From Symbiodinium sp. CCMP2592 (Eukaryota > Sar > Dinophyceae > Suessiales > Symbiodiniaceae), in the NCBI GenBank assembly GCA_905221615.1, contig CAJNDT010006024.1:2705764-2769763 (forward strand): 64,000 bases of DNA, in the 5' to 3' direction. A program made the position numbers and the translations under genes. This document shows, piece by piece, positions 11,674 to 21,805 of the stretch. Numbering within the stretch: position 1 is the first letter of the stretch; the number at the start of each line of letters is the position of its first letter. The notes below the pieces were generated by a model. That model did no database searches. It saw only the letters and a list, made by a program, of their open reading frames with translations, and was not told where the DNA came from.

Positions 11674-13245
11674 GTGAGTAAGAGTCGAATCAACATCCAA
11701 GAGTTTGGGGGGATTAGGCGGATTAGGGGGGGGGGGGGGGGGGTGAAAGTTTACAGTCCAGTGTTGAGATTCGAGATGAATCAGCTGTTGATATTGATAT
11801 GTTATACGAGCTGTAATTCAGTGTTTTTGATGTCTTGTATCAGTTACAAGTTACAAGTTACAACCAACTGTATCTGAAATCATTCACCTGTCTTAGCCTA
11901 GAACCTTGGGCCCCGTACTCACGAAGACAGGTACGTTGGATGACAGTTGAGTAGTCGAGTCCGAGTGTCGAATCTTGAGTCTGGGTCTTGAGTCTTGAGT
12001 CTTGAGTGTTGAGAAGTTGGTTCTTCGGTTCGATCCGAATTGAATTGAGAGCCATGAGTCATCATGAGTAAGATTCAAGTCGAGAGTCACCGCTTCAACT
12101 ACCACATGTGCTAGCATATGACGAGGTTGGTAAAGCCTGCCAGCGATATGAGCTGGAACCAGAAACCAGAGCGATTCTAGATTCTAGATTCTAGACGATT
12201 CTAGACTCTAGACTCTAACTCTAACTCTAACTCTAACTTCTAGATTTTACACCCTGCCACAAGCCTATCGAAACCGCTGCAGGGCACTTCGTCAGCACCT
12301 GCATCGACACCGCAACCGTCACACCTAGCGTCGTCGTCAACCGCATCCGCGGCAAGTCACCAGAGTGGGCCCAGCACAACGACAACGACAGTGGGCCCAG
12401 ATCCTACGCTGGCACATGCATCGGCGCCGCAACCGTCGCTCCCAGCATCGTCGCTGGTCGCACCCGCAGCAAGTCACGCGAGCGGGCCGGACACAGATGC
12501 AGGGATGGCTGCGGACGTGAACCCGTTGACACCGCAGACACAGGAAACCCTCCTGTTGGAGCTGGAGGCAGAGCTAGGTTTGGATTTGGAGGGGACGAGC
12601 TGTGACAAAGCTCAGCTGGGCGATGGCAGTGCGACGGCGGAGCACGTGGGCACCAATGTCGTGGAGCCGAGTGATGATAATCGGCAGACCGCAGGAACCA
12701 CACAGATCGAGGCTATGGAGACACAACCCATGGAGACACAGACTGATCAGGCGCCCAGCAGCATCACAGCGCAGGAAGACACAGCTATGATGATCGGGGA
12801 AGGAGAGACAGTTGATCAGACGTCCGACAGCAAAGCGCAGGGAGATCTAGCCATGAACACGGCGGCTATGATGGAGGAGAAAACGGAGGCGGTTGAGCAG
12901 ACGTCCGACATGAACAGTCGTGAAGGCCAGACAGACTCAGCAGCTATGGCAGCTACGACAGCTACGACTCCTATGGCTGTGACTCAGGCTGCGACCCATG
13001 AAGAGCCAGTGGATACTCGAACTTGAACCAGAAATAGTGATTAGTAGTAATTAATAATAACTGAGAATGTTTATGATTATGATGATACGATAAAGTCGAT
13101 TGATTCTCGATTCACTGTTCAAGCAATTCAAGTAGTATTCAATATTCATTTGTAGGCCCTAGGCCCTAGGCCCTAGACTCGACCCTGAGCCCTACGCCCT
13201 AAGCTCCCTAACATAAACTATGACTATAAACTAAAATAACTAAAA

Positions 13246-13287
<42 letters not shown>

Positions 13288-16200
13288 TTAACATATATAC
13301 GCGTACGTTCTTATAAGTGTAGCCTTGGAGGGAGAAGGGGAGAAGGGAGGGAGGTGGGAGGGAGTGGGGTGGGGGGGGGGGGGGGAGGGGGGGGGGGGGG
13401 GCTTGGGTGGCATCAGGATCCTTCGCCAGCTCCTGCCGATCATCAAGACGACGGCACTCGTCCGGATGCAGATGGTACGGGCGGTCCTGATGAGGCAGAA
13501 GTAGATGGCATGTTTGCGGATGATCTTGACAATGGCGATGGAGACAAGCAGCAGGACGAGGAGGAGTATTAGTCGTAGTATGAGTCATTATTCATATTGT
13601 CATATTATCATCGATCGATAGCAGATTGGTACTTGATTCATTGATAAATGATAAATGATAAATGATATTTGATATTGATATTGATTAATATTGATGTAAA
13701 TGTAAATTATCAATTGATATGATAATTATGATAACTGACTAATTGTCACAGTGACAAAGGATAGTGCCAGCGTGACAGTTGGCAGTTGGCGTCATTTCGC
13801 CAGTAGTCCGTAGATAGATGCAGGTATGCTCGTTGAAATGCCTAGAGTCCAGCCTAGAGTCTAGGGCCTAGAGCCTAGAGTCTCTAGAGAGTCTAGTTTA
13901 GATATCAGTTACGTTAAGTTAGATTTGAGGTTTTTTTTTCGACATGGTTTAGATTATAGAGACCTGAGACTCAGGTGCGGATTAGCAGACTTAGTACTTA
14001 CAATTCCGTTGGTGACTTTCAAGTTTCAAGTTTCAAGCTAGCAGCTCCAATATTGAATATTGAACCACCAACCATGATCATTAGATCGTGCGCTGGTTTC
14101 TGGTGCTGGGTCCAGGTCCTAAACCTGAACCTATTTATCCGATCTGTCGCTACAACGAAACGAAGCCTAACTAAGCACAGAAACTCAATTAAATTATGTC
14201 AGTCTGTTGTGAACGAAACTAACCGAACGATCTCCGCAGGATGACGCTGAGAGCGACGTCTATGAAGGCGTGTACGCGGCGTACGCAGGTCCGCCGGATC
14301 CACACAGCTACCCTCGCATCGTGAATGTGCTTGGCAGTTCTGCCAAAGATGCTCGGACAGATAGATCATTATGTCACCTCATGTCAGATTTTCCAGGAAA
14401 CCTTCTGCTTGGGACTTCGTTGTTTTACATTCATAAGTTGTTCGCCTTTACACTTTCCACTTTCCACTGCACTGTACTGCGTGCTCAGCTCCCATGTGGT
14501 GATCGCTGTACTGGCAGCATACAAGAATGCTTGAACAATAAATATACCGGGACTCCTGGCGAAGATGTCTAGAGTCAGAGTCTAGAATCTAGAGTCTAGA
14601 GTGAGTCTAAGAGTCTAAAACAGTACGCGCTAAGCCCGCTCGATTGATCAGGTCATAACTAGTGCAACTAATCCCTAGACTCCAAACTCTATTCTACTTC
14701 TATACCCTAAGCCCTAAGCCTAAGCCAGGTAATGTTCCAGAACCTCTTGGCGGCCATGCCGGATATGCCGTCACGAATCCGGGCGTTGCCTCCGGATTTG
14801 GGGATTGGCGATTGCTTCACCGGAGTGGGCACCTGCTCCATGGTCCTCACAGCAGCATTCAAGGAACTACAACGACGGCTGCCGGCGGATTGCACTGAAC
14901 ACATTGAGGCACCCTTCAGCTTAAACTTAAACTGCCTATCGAGTCCAATCGATTATTTACCGATGGTATGACTCGGTATGACTTATGGTGCTTTGCGCAC
15001 GATGACTGCATTGCAATTTCGAAGTGGCAAACTCCAAAGCCCATATGGCTTTAACTTTAACGCTGACTTTTTGGAGTCTTGCATTTCTATTTATCTAGTT
15101 TACAATCTATACTCGAAAATTGAAAAGGATATCACCCACACCACGACCAGGGGTCTCAGATTAAGTCCCAATGTAGTTTCAAGTAGCTAGTTAAACTACG
15201 CTAAGATAGGAAGTTAAGAATTACTAGATGAAAAGAATGAGTACACGATTCCAGTGGATCGGAATAAGAGAATAACTAAGTTTATATGACATTCAGTAAA
15301 TCATGAGACGCGTGAATGTGCAACTCAGTGTGTGTGGGGGGGGGGGGGGGGGAGTTTGATAATCTTATCGAATCCAATATATGCGTATGTACTCAGGTCC
15401 ATAACAGATGCATATAATATACTTTAATATACGTCTGTTTTATGTGTTTTACTATTAGTAGTAGTAGCAATCCACACGCTTGACAGCACCAGCCTACTTC
15501 ATGTAGCTTTTTGTTTCGTAGCACGAGAGGACTTAGCATACCTGCTTGTGCCTTTGCGGGAAGGTGATGCATCATTTCATGGCAGAGAACGTCCCGTGGA
15601 AGCAGAAATTTCTGCAGTCCGGCATCCTGACGGAATCCTCATTGCCGGAGCAAGAGACATGTCTATTCAGCGACGCTTGCACAATGACCACCGAAGAGCG
15701 TGTGTGTGTTCGCCACGAGGCATGCTGTGACTCTTGGGCTAAATTTCTTTACTTCTACCTTATATGACGTAGGAATCCAGTCAGTTGCCACACCTCTCCT
15801 TTGTGATGCATGAAACCTACCTACTGCCAAGGATCTCCCCGAAACGTTATGGTTTTTCAACGGTGGCTTCTCGTGCAGATCGTTCAGTCGCCTGCACCCG
15901 GATGCCAAGAACATGAAAACAGCCATGAAGGATGACAACCAGGACATCCCGGACTTTCAACTTTCAAGTTTAACGAATCATGAATGAATCATGATGAATC
16001 TGTTTGGTGTTGTAAGTTAAGTTGTAAGTGTTGTAACATGTTGTAACAGTGTAACAGTAGCAGTGTTGTAGTAAGTATTTGTAAACTTGTAAACTTATAA
16101 AGCTTGTCTACAGTCGGTTATGGTATGTCAAGTTTTGTCAGTCATGTCTCACTTGTTGCATGGTTGAAGTTGAAACTACTAATGTGGACGGTACCGGCAA

Positions 16201-19200
16201 CGGTTACGTTTATGTATGTCGAGCCAAGGCCATATATTGCGATTCACGTTTTTTTTCAGTTTATCAGTTTATCCGTTTATCCTAGTTGAGTTACCAACCT
16301 ACCAATGTCACTAAGTCTAGTCAAGTCGAGTCAAGTCGGTGTTCCCTGTGTTGCTTGTTCAGTGTTGAGTCAAGTATGTTGAGTAAGTTTCTTTCTTTCG
16401 TTAATGTTGTTCATTCCATTGACATTGTAACCAAGGACAAGGCTACATGTTAGCTTGAGCACAGAAGTTGAACAACAAAGTTCAAAGGTCAAAGCCAAAG
16501 CCTAAAAAAAAGGACATGACTACGACACTGTTGTGTAGTAAAGACAAAGGATTCAGGCAGCTTGCTAGTCTGATATTGGTAGTATTAAGTTTTAAGATTG
16601 CAGGATGCAAGCTCGGTGTCGACATTCAATGGATGTGTGTGTGCGCTACAGACCTTCGTGCCTGACTGGTTTGTGCTCGAGAATGTGGATATGGAGAGCA
16701 CAGGATCAGACGGCAGCGCGACGGCTGCGGACAGTGATTCCAACTTCGGACTCATCATCAAGGCTCTGTCCGAGATCGGCTACACAGTTCGGGCATACCA
16801 CTTGAATTCACAGGATTATGGCCTGCCGCAGCGGCGCATGCGCCTGTACTTTGTAGGCTACAATGCGAAAACCCAAGATCGTGTGAATTTCGCACGGTTC
16901 GAGAAGAACCTCCAGAAGTGTCGTCTGAAGTGCCAGCCGCCGGTCGCTTGCCAGATGTGAGTGGACGTGTTGAAAGTTGAAAGAATCTTACGTCAGTCTA
17001 GAGTAGTCTAAAGGCTAAAGCCGTGAGTATTGAATCTGGATTCCTGGTTATCAGTTGGCGCATATCAGTGTGGTGGCTAGAGTCCAGCTGAAGTCTAGAA
17101 TCTAGAATTTACTATAGAGTGCTATAGAGTATAGAGTATAGAGTTTAGAGTTCACAGTGTGGATATACAGACATGAATTGAACTATTTACTGTATGTAAA
17201 ACTGTAATATATAGAAACATTAAAGTATCACTTTAAACCTTGAGATCAGTCAGCAGGACGAAGTTGGAGAGTTGGGGACTTAATCACTGACTATACAATA
17301 CAATATGCAATGTAGCTGGTGCTTGATGAGATCTACATGCATATGTCGCCCAGGCCGACTACATGCTCCCGGACGACTGCTTTGTCGTGCAGGATGAACT
17401 CTTACGACGGTATGACATCATGCAGAGGCGAAAAGACAGGGCCGAGAAGGGTGACAAGAGCAAGGACAAGGACAAAGAGACCGGCGAGGATCCAGATGCG
17501 GCCCCGATGGATGTGAAAGACAAGTCAAAGTGGCAGTCCTTGCACATGAACCTAGCTGAAACCCGTCACTCGGCGCTCATGGCCTAATCCAGTCTAGAGT
17601 CTAGAGTCTAGTCTAGCCACTAGTTTTAAAGTTTCGAGCCGTCTACAGTCTAGGCTCGACTCTAGACTCGACTCTAGACCCTTCGTGTCGGCGTGTCGGG
17701 AGTCTAGTCACATGTCACTGGTCGCGTATGTTGAGAGTAAGAGTCTACGAGTCCAGAGAGTTCGAGTCAGGGGCCATGGCCGTTCATATTGATCTAGATT
17801 CTAGAATCTAGACATACTGACGACTCAAGAACAAGTGCTGGATTCAATCATTCAAGTCAAGATGCTGAACTTTCTTGTCATCTTTCTGCTCAGCTGCTTA
17901 TTCTTGATTCTATCTATTCTTAACTTAACTCAACCGAGGTCCTAGTCCCACACTCCATAGCGCCTAAACGACTAACTACTAACTACCAACCTAACTCTAG
18001 TCAAGGCAATCTAGTCACTAGGCAAATCTAAACACCTAAAATTGCGAGGGGGCATCCAGTGGCCGCTGCGCATCCCGGAAGCCCTGAAGACCAATGAGTG
18101 GTACAAAACCTTGAGCAGCCGCGAGCAAGAGGAACCTTGAGGTATGCGATGCAACGTTTTGAGTTTTGAGTTTTGTGAGTGTTTCTTCCAGGGGTCTTCT
18201 TTAAGTAGACTCAAGTACATGAGGTTCACCTTTGTTAGTTTCAAGTTTAAAGTCGGGGATTCAAGGCCGAAAAGGCCTGACACTAGAGTCACTAGAGGCT
18301 AAGGCTCTCGTGTTTCGTAGTTTTGCGGCTTTCAAGAAGCGTTGAAGCCACAAGCTGTACCGAATCAGAGATGGCATGCCTTGTGTTACGTTGTGAGTTT
18401 TGAATCTCGAGAGCCTTTTGGTGAGACACCGAGAACTACATTTTCCTACTAGACGCGCGCGAGACGCTGATCAAGCTTGGCAAACCTCCGATCCGCTACG
18501 GCGACTTGTACCACAATGCGAATCGAACGCCCACATCTTCTGCTGAGGTGAGGTTGGGGATGGGAGCATACGATGCAGAGTGTTTTCTTTTCGCTTGACA
18601 GGACACTAGTCACCTAGAGTCACTCGAGGATTCACAAGCTCAGCATTGGTGATCTTCTTCCGTGTCTGAGTCCTAGTCCTAGTCGTAGTTCGTTTCAATG
18701 TACAATAAAGATGAAATATTTAATATAGTTAATAGTTAAATATAGTTTAATGTAAAGTTTAATGTTTAATAGTCAGTGATTTATATTGCTAGATCGAGTC
18801 AACAATTCGGTACATCAATAACTATTCTAATTCTGCTTCTACCTAAAATTGTGTTTCTATTCATTCCATTGCATTCAGTTCAGAGGACTCAACTCCGAAC
18901 CTTAGTAAGCGTCTCAGCAGGTCCTAGTTCGCGTCAGAGCTCTAGTTTGAGCCTGAGGGGCTTAGTTTTTGGAGGTCCTGTTTGGTATAGGTAGGGAGAC
19001 CAGAGGAGCAAGTGTATCTCAGTCTGAGCCTGCGTCGAGTTTCTACTTTCATTGAGGCGGATTCCACTCACAGGCGGTGTGGTGAGGAGCCTCCGTATCG
19101 GTATCGTTGCACAGTACTACAAAGCAGATTCTGCCGAATATAATAATATAATGTAGACTGACTAGTAGTCAGACTTGTTTAGTTTAGTTTAGTTTAGCTG

Positions 19201-19834
19201 CTTAGCAGTTAGCTAATAATAATAACAATGTAACAAGTAACAAGTAACAAGGTCCCTCCGACATCCAACATGGTAACTTGGTAACTGGTAACATGTACAC
19301 GACAGGTGGTGCCAACTATCCTCCCATCGACGAAGCTCGTTGACCTTGAGCGAGGCCGCCTTTTGCTAGGATCTGTGGCTGCATCTCTGATTTCGGATTA
19401 CGACGACTATAGCCACTGTTACTGCCTCCGCCATTTCGCTTCTTTGTAGGTAATCAGCAATTACTAACTAAGTCAGCTGCTGCTACGATGACGATTGCTA
19501 CTACTTCTACTTCTAATTTAAGTTTACTTCTACTTCTACATTACTTCTACATTCTACCTCTACTCTACTGTCCTACTGCGGCACCTGCTAATGCCACTGC
19601 TGCTGCTGCTGCTGCGGCTACGGCTACGGCTACGGCTACTACATGTGCCCGTGCCAGTACAAAGAACCCCTACAGTCACTATATGTCACTACAGTGCTAC
19701 AGCTACTACCACTACTACTACCACCTCCACTACTTGCACTAATCCTACTACTACTACTACCACTACCGCTACCACTACCACTACTACTACTCCTACTACT
19801 ACTACGGCTACAACAACTACTACTACTACTACTA

Positions 19835-19868
<34 letters not shown>

Positions 19869-20922
19869 CACTACTACTACTACTACTACTATTACTACTA
19901 CTACTACTACTACTACTAATTACTACTACTTACTACTACCACTACTACTGCTACTACTACTGCTACCGCTACTGCTACTGCTACTCCTGCTAGTGCTACT
20001 ACTACGACTACTACTACTACGACTACTACTGCTACTACTACTACAACCACGAACACGACTGCATCTACTGCGGCCGCCGCTACTACCACCACCACAACTG
20101 CCGTGTTTCTATTCTATTGTATTGAAGTATTGAAGTGTTTTCCACTGTTACACCAAGGAAGAGAACTTCTTCATTTGCAGGGCATCCAGCTCACTCCCCA
20201 TCAGATGGATCCGTTATCGGAACCGCAGATGACAGACTTTGCTGGCAACGCGCTGCTTGGCATGAGCGGTTGTTACTTGTTACTACGAAGACTTTCGACT
20301 TGTAACTTTCGACGTTATGAGTCATGAGTTATGCATCACCACAACTCCCAGTATAACCTACATTATCCACAACAAGTCATTTGTTCTTTCAAGTCAAAAG
20401 TCAAGAGTCAAGACAAGACTCTGACAAGACTCGACCTTAGTCTCCGAGTCTTGGTCGTTAGTCTAGAGTCTAGAGTCTAGAGTCTAGAGTCTAGAGCCTA
20501 GAGCCTAAATTCTAGAGTCCTAGAGCTAGAGTCTAGTCTAGACTCTAGACTCTAGACTTTGGGGTCACTTGTTTTTTTTTCTGATATGCTTATCAATTAT
20601 CAATATTCAATAGGATTGTGTTGGGAGCACATGAGAACCTGTGCGGTAAGGGTCTTTTTGTGTGTGCGTACAGTGTGCGGTGGGTTGTCTGTGCATGTGC
20701 GTGCGGCGCGGGCGGTGCGCGCGTACAGCGTGGTACGATTTTCGTGGGGAGCATTCGAGAACTTATGCGATGGGTTTGTGCACATGCTGCATGCCGCCAA
20801 GGTTCTCCTCGACAGTGTTTCTTGCTGTCTTCTTGTGTGGTATGGCTGAGCTCAGCTACAACACCGAGAGTGAGGACGAGGAAATGATGGATTTGGCGGG
20901 GCTCGCTGCAACGTCACGATGA
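11451..20922 (+). CDS. Cytosine-5 DNA methyltransferase, 14-exon gene (copy 1)
   Basis: A C5-MTase catalytic domain can be assembled from separate exons in canonical motif order: I (DCFTGVGT) in exon 5, II (AENVPWKQKF) and III (LFSDACTM) in exon 6, IV (GGFSCRSFS, catalytic Cys codon 15874-15876) in exon 7, VI (LENVD) and VIII (DYGLPQRRMRLYFVGY) in exon 8, a PT...RGRLLLG block in exon 12 and motif X (DFAGNALLG) in exon 13. The last exon ends with TGA at 20920-20922. The product would be about 890 residues with a basic N-terminus and a long acidic, low-complexity linker before the catalytic domain. The family transfers methyl from S-adenosylmethionine to cytosine C5 in DNA; action on nuclear DNA is inferred. 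The usual Pro before the catalytic Cys is Ser. ATG 11451 is the best start seen, but more 5' exons are possible. No BAH, CXXC or chromodomain was seen. Confidence 0.8.
11727..11744. repeat. Poly-G run (18 G)
   Basis: Eighteen uninterrupted G in intron 1, the same length in the second copy (near 50090-50107). Confidence 0.9.
12283..13008 (+). CDS. C5-MTase exon 2: acidic low-complexity linker with internal repeats
   Basis: Acceptor GCTGCAG|GGC, donor GT at 13009, 242 codons in phase with exon 3. It starts with two related Ser/Ala/Pro units (SAPASTPQPSHLASSS... and SAPQPSLPASSLVAP...). It then has a short Leu/Glu helix (LLLELEAELGLDLEG) and two further related units, each with a (V/E)QTSD core followed by a Met/Ala run. 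It is probably a disordered linker between the N-terminus and the catalytic domain. Confidence 0.65.
13251..13281. repeat. (AT)n microsatellite
   Basis: About 15 AT units directly after an A-run in intron 2; also at 51615-51645. Confidence 0.9.
13371..13401. repeat. Two 15-G runs just upstream of exon 3
   Basis: G15-A-G15, ending 16 bases before the exon 3 acceptor. In the second copy it is G13-A-G4-A-G15, three bases longer. Confidence 0.9.
13417..13569 (+). CDS. C5-MTase exon 3: acidic segment
   Basis: Acceptor GGCATCAG|GAT is preceded by poly-G instead of a pyrimidine tract. The frame (DPSPAPADHQDDGTRPDADG ... DKQQDEEEY) is in phase with exon 2 and strongly acidic. No GT donor keeps frame. 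A GAG|GAG boundary at 13560-13566 would lead in phase to exon 4. Confidence 0.6.
14240..14320 (+). CDS. C5-MTase exon 4
   Basis: Acceptor TCCGCAG|GAT, 27 codons (DDAESDVYEGVYAAYAGPPD...YPRI), GT donor at 14321. It continues the acidic linker and leads in phase to exon 5. Confidence 0.55.
14729..14908 (+). CDS. C5-MTase exon 5: motif I (SAM binding)
   Basis: Acceptor AAGCCAG|GTA (an alternative AG lies 12 bases on). The frame carries LGIGDCFTGVGTCSMVL, which matches the family's motif I D-x-F-[ST]-G-x-G that binds S-adenosylmethionine, followed by TAAFKELQRRLP. The end is probably GAG|GCACCC (GC donor), which keeps phase with exon 6. Confidence 0.75.
15337..15352. repeat. Poly-G run in intron 5
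   Basis: About 17 G. In the second copy it is 16 G followed by T (53703-53718), the same total length. Confidence 0.85.
15564..15719 (+). CDS. C5-MTase exon 6: motifs II and III
   Basis: Acceptor GGGAAG|GTG, with an alternative start at 15537 in the same frame. VMHHFMAENVPWKQKFLQ fits motif II (acidic residue that contacts the SAM ribose, then KQ-FL). LFSDACTM fits motif III. The end CACGAG|GCATGC is a GC donor in phase with exon 7. Confidence 0.75.
15832..15942 (+). CDS. C5-MTase exon 7: motif IV with catalytic Cys
   Basis: Acceptor TGCCAAG|GAT. The frame reads DLPETLWFFNGGFSCRSFSR, then LHPDAKNMKTAMKDDNQ. GGFSCRSFS aligns with motif IV G-G-F-P-C-Q-x-F-S and provides the catalytic cysteine, but Ser replaces the usual Pro. 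The end CAG|GACATC (GA donor) is in phase with exon 8. Confidence 0.75.
16604..16956 (+). CDS. C5-MTase exon 8: motifs VI and VIII
   Basis: Acceptor ATTGCAG|GAT, strong donor GTGAGT at 16957. WFVLENVD is motif VI with the Glu that contacts the target cytosine. A linker follows, then NSQDYGLPQRRMRLYFVGYN, the QRR motif VIII. This is the largest and clearest catalytic exon. The GT donor leaves phase 2, which does not fit exon 9 as I placed it. Confidence 0.85.
17354..17587 (+). CDS. C5-MTase exon 9: target-recognition region
   Basis: Acceptor CGCCCAG|GCC. The frame ADYMLPDDCFVVQDELLRRY leads to a Lys/Asp-rich stretch (DKSKDKDKETGED) and KWQSLHMNLAETRHS, and is open to TAA at 17585. Position between motifs VIII and IX suggests the variable target-recognition part. 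The 3' boundary is unclear, possibly ATG|GCCTAA. Confidence 0.65.
   Translation, partial: ADYMLPDDCFVVQDELLRRYDIMQRRKDRAEKGDKSKDKDKETGEDPDAAPMDVKDKSKWQSLHMNLAETRHSALMA
18049..18138 (+). CDS. C5-MTase exon 10
   Basis: Acceptor TTGCGAG|GGG. The frame reads IQWPLRIPEALKTNEWYKTL, then SSREQEEP. If the intron began at the GT two bases on, a TGA would fall in frame. A GA start (CCTT|GAGGTA) avoids it and gives the phase exon 11 needs. Confidence 0.6.
18453..18547 (+). CDS. C5-MTase exon 11
   Basis: Acceptor CCTACTAG|ACG, donor GAG|GTGAGG. The frame reads ARETLIKLGKPPIRYGDLYH, then NANRTPTSSAE, and ends in phase 0, matching exon 12. Confidence 0.65.
19306..19395 (+). CDS. C5-MTase exon 12: motif IX region
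   Basis: Acceptor CACGACAG|GTG. VVPTILPSTKLVDLERGRLL, then LGSVAASLIS, resembles the conserved region before motif X (P-T, then RGR-L-G-V-E). Joining at ISG with exon 13 gives the spacing expected of the family and needs a GA intron start at 19396. An alternative GT lies further on but breaks frame. Confidence 0.65.
19490..20100. repeat. TAC/CTA triplet expansion in intron 12
   Basis: Over 500 bases of ACT/CTA/TAC triplets with GCT and CCA variants. Long threonine/leucine/tyrosine frames across it are artefacts of the repeat. The second copy has one GCT unit fewer near 57970. Confidence 0.9.
20181..20268 (+). CDS. C5-MTase exon 13: motif X
   Basis: Acceptor ATTTGCAG|GGC, donor AGCG|GTTGTT. 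GIQLTPHQMDPLSEPQMTDF, then AGNALLGMS, carries the motif X AGN-A that packs against motif I. The phase joins exactly to exon 14. Confidence 0.8.
20455..20560. repeat. TCTAGAG array in intron 13
   Basis: Eight or more TCTAGAG-type units, then the same in reverse orientation (TCTAGACTCTAGACTCTAGA). Confidence 0.85.
20605..20732. repeat. Left arm of a 128-bp inverted repeat
   Basis: Near-identical to the reverse complement of 21674-21801 (both include AATAGGATTGTGTTGGG and CTGTGCGGTAAGGGTC). It lies in intron 13. The last methyltransferase exon sits between the arms. Confidence 0.85.
20816..20922 (+). CDS. C5-MTase exon 14: last exon and stop
   Basis: Acceptor CTCGACAG|TGT is in phase with exon 13. 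A hydrophobic FLAVFLCGMAEL follows motif X directly, as in the family's C-terminal helix, then an acidic tail (NTESEDEEMMDLAGLAATSR) and TGA. Confidence 0.75.
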
Positions 20923-21606
20923 CTTCGGGTTGGAATTTGTTTGACTGTTTGAGTTAAGTTTAGTTAAGTTAAGTTACGTTCTTGGTTCTTGATTCTTGGT
21001 TTTGGGGTTGACTTAGAAATCTTCGGCGAATTAGATTTAGGTAGCGACCGCCGGAGAACTATCCCTCTCTGGTTCACCTGACCTGCATACCGACACCCAG
21101 GCTCCGCAGCTCCAGCACGACCTGATCCCTGATCTTGACACCGACTGTCACGCATCGCCGTAGGATGCCGTACGCATACATGCCCTTTCTTTGCTGGGCA
21201 TCAAGGAACACTGACGCCATGATGTTATACATACACTTATACACCAGCGAGAGTCCTAGAGACTAAAGGCCCTGGAGTCTGGAGTCTAGAGTCCACCTGT
21301 CTATAGCCAACACATAGCGTCACCACAAGCGCAGCACCAACAGTGAAGCTTGACGTCCGGCCGGTGGCAAATTTTGTGCATCATTGTAGACTGTAGACTG
21401 TAGAGTACCTTGACGCCAGTAAGGCATACCGCTCTTCGAGCCTGACGCATGCGGAGTGCAAAATGTCATGGGCCCTGCCGGCTTCAGCCATGTTTCATGA
21501 TGATTCCAATGTGGGCGGCGCATACATGCCACACACTCCGCACGTACACGTCCGCGCGTTGCATGCACAACCCAGCACAATGCACGCGCAAACCGCGCAC
21601 ACCGCA

Positions 21607-21747
21607 GACAACCCACCGCACGCTGTACGCACGCACCGCCCGCGCCGCACGCACAGGCACAGACAACCCACCGCACGCTGTACGCACGCACCGCCCGCGC
21701 CGCACGCACATGCACAGACAACCCACCGCACACTGTACGCACACACA
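21607..21747. repeat. 55-bp tandem repeat, ~2.6 copies
   Basis: Units start at 21607, 21662 and 21717 (GACAACCCACCGCACGCTGT), GC-rich. The unit is part of the right inverted-repeat arm. Open frames in it, rich in His/Arg or Cys/Val, are repeat artefacts. Confidence 0.85.
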
Positions 21748-21801
21748 AAAAGACCCTTACCGCACAGGTTCTCATGTGCCCCCAACACAATCCTATTGAA
21801 T
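21674..21801. repeat. Right arm of the 128-bp inverted repeat, at the divergence point
   Basis: Reverse complement of 20605-20732. Two bases beyond it (about 21803) the two copies of the locus stop matching. Confidence 0.85.
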
Positions 21802-21805
21802 TTTG

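Noticed and set aside
19591..20133. Long Thr/Leu/Tyr open frames
   Set aside because: They follow from the TAC/CTA triplet repeat, which leaves all frames open; splice-phase evidence places the region in an intron.
21607..21747. CRISPR-like array
   Set aside because: The 55-bp units are contiguous, with no variable spacers, in a eukaryotic context.
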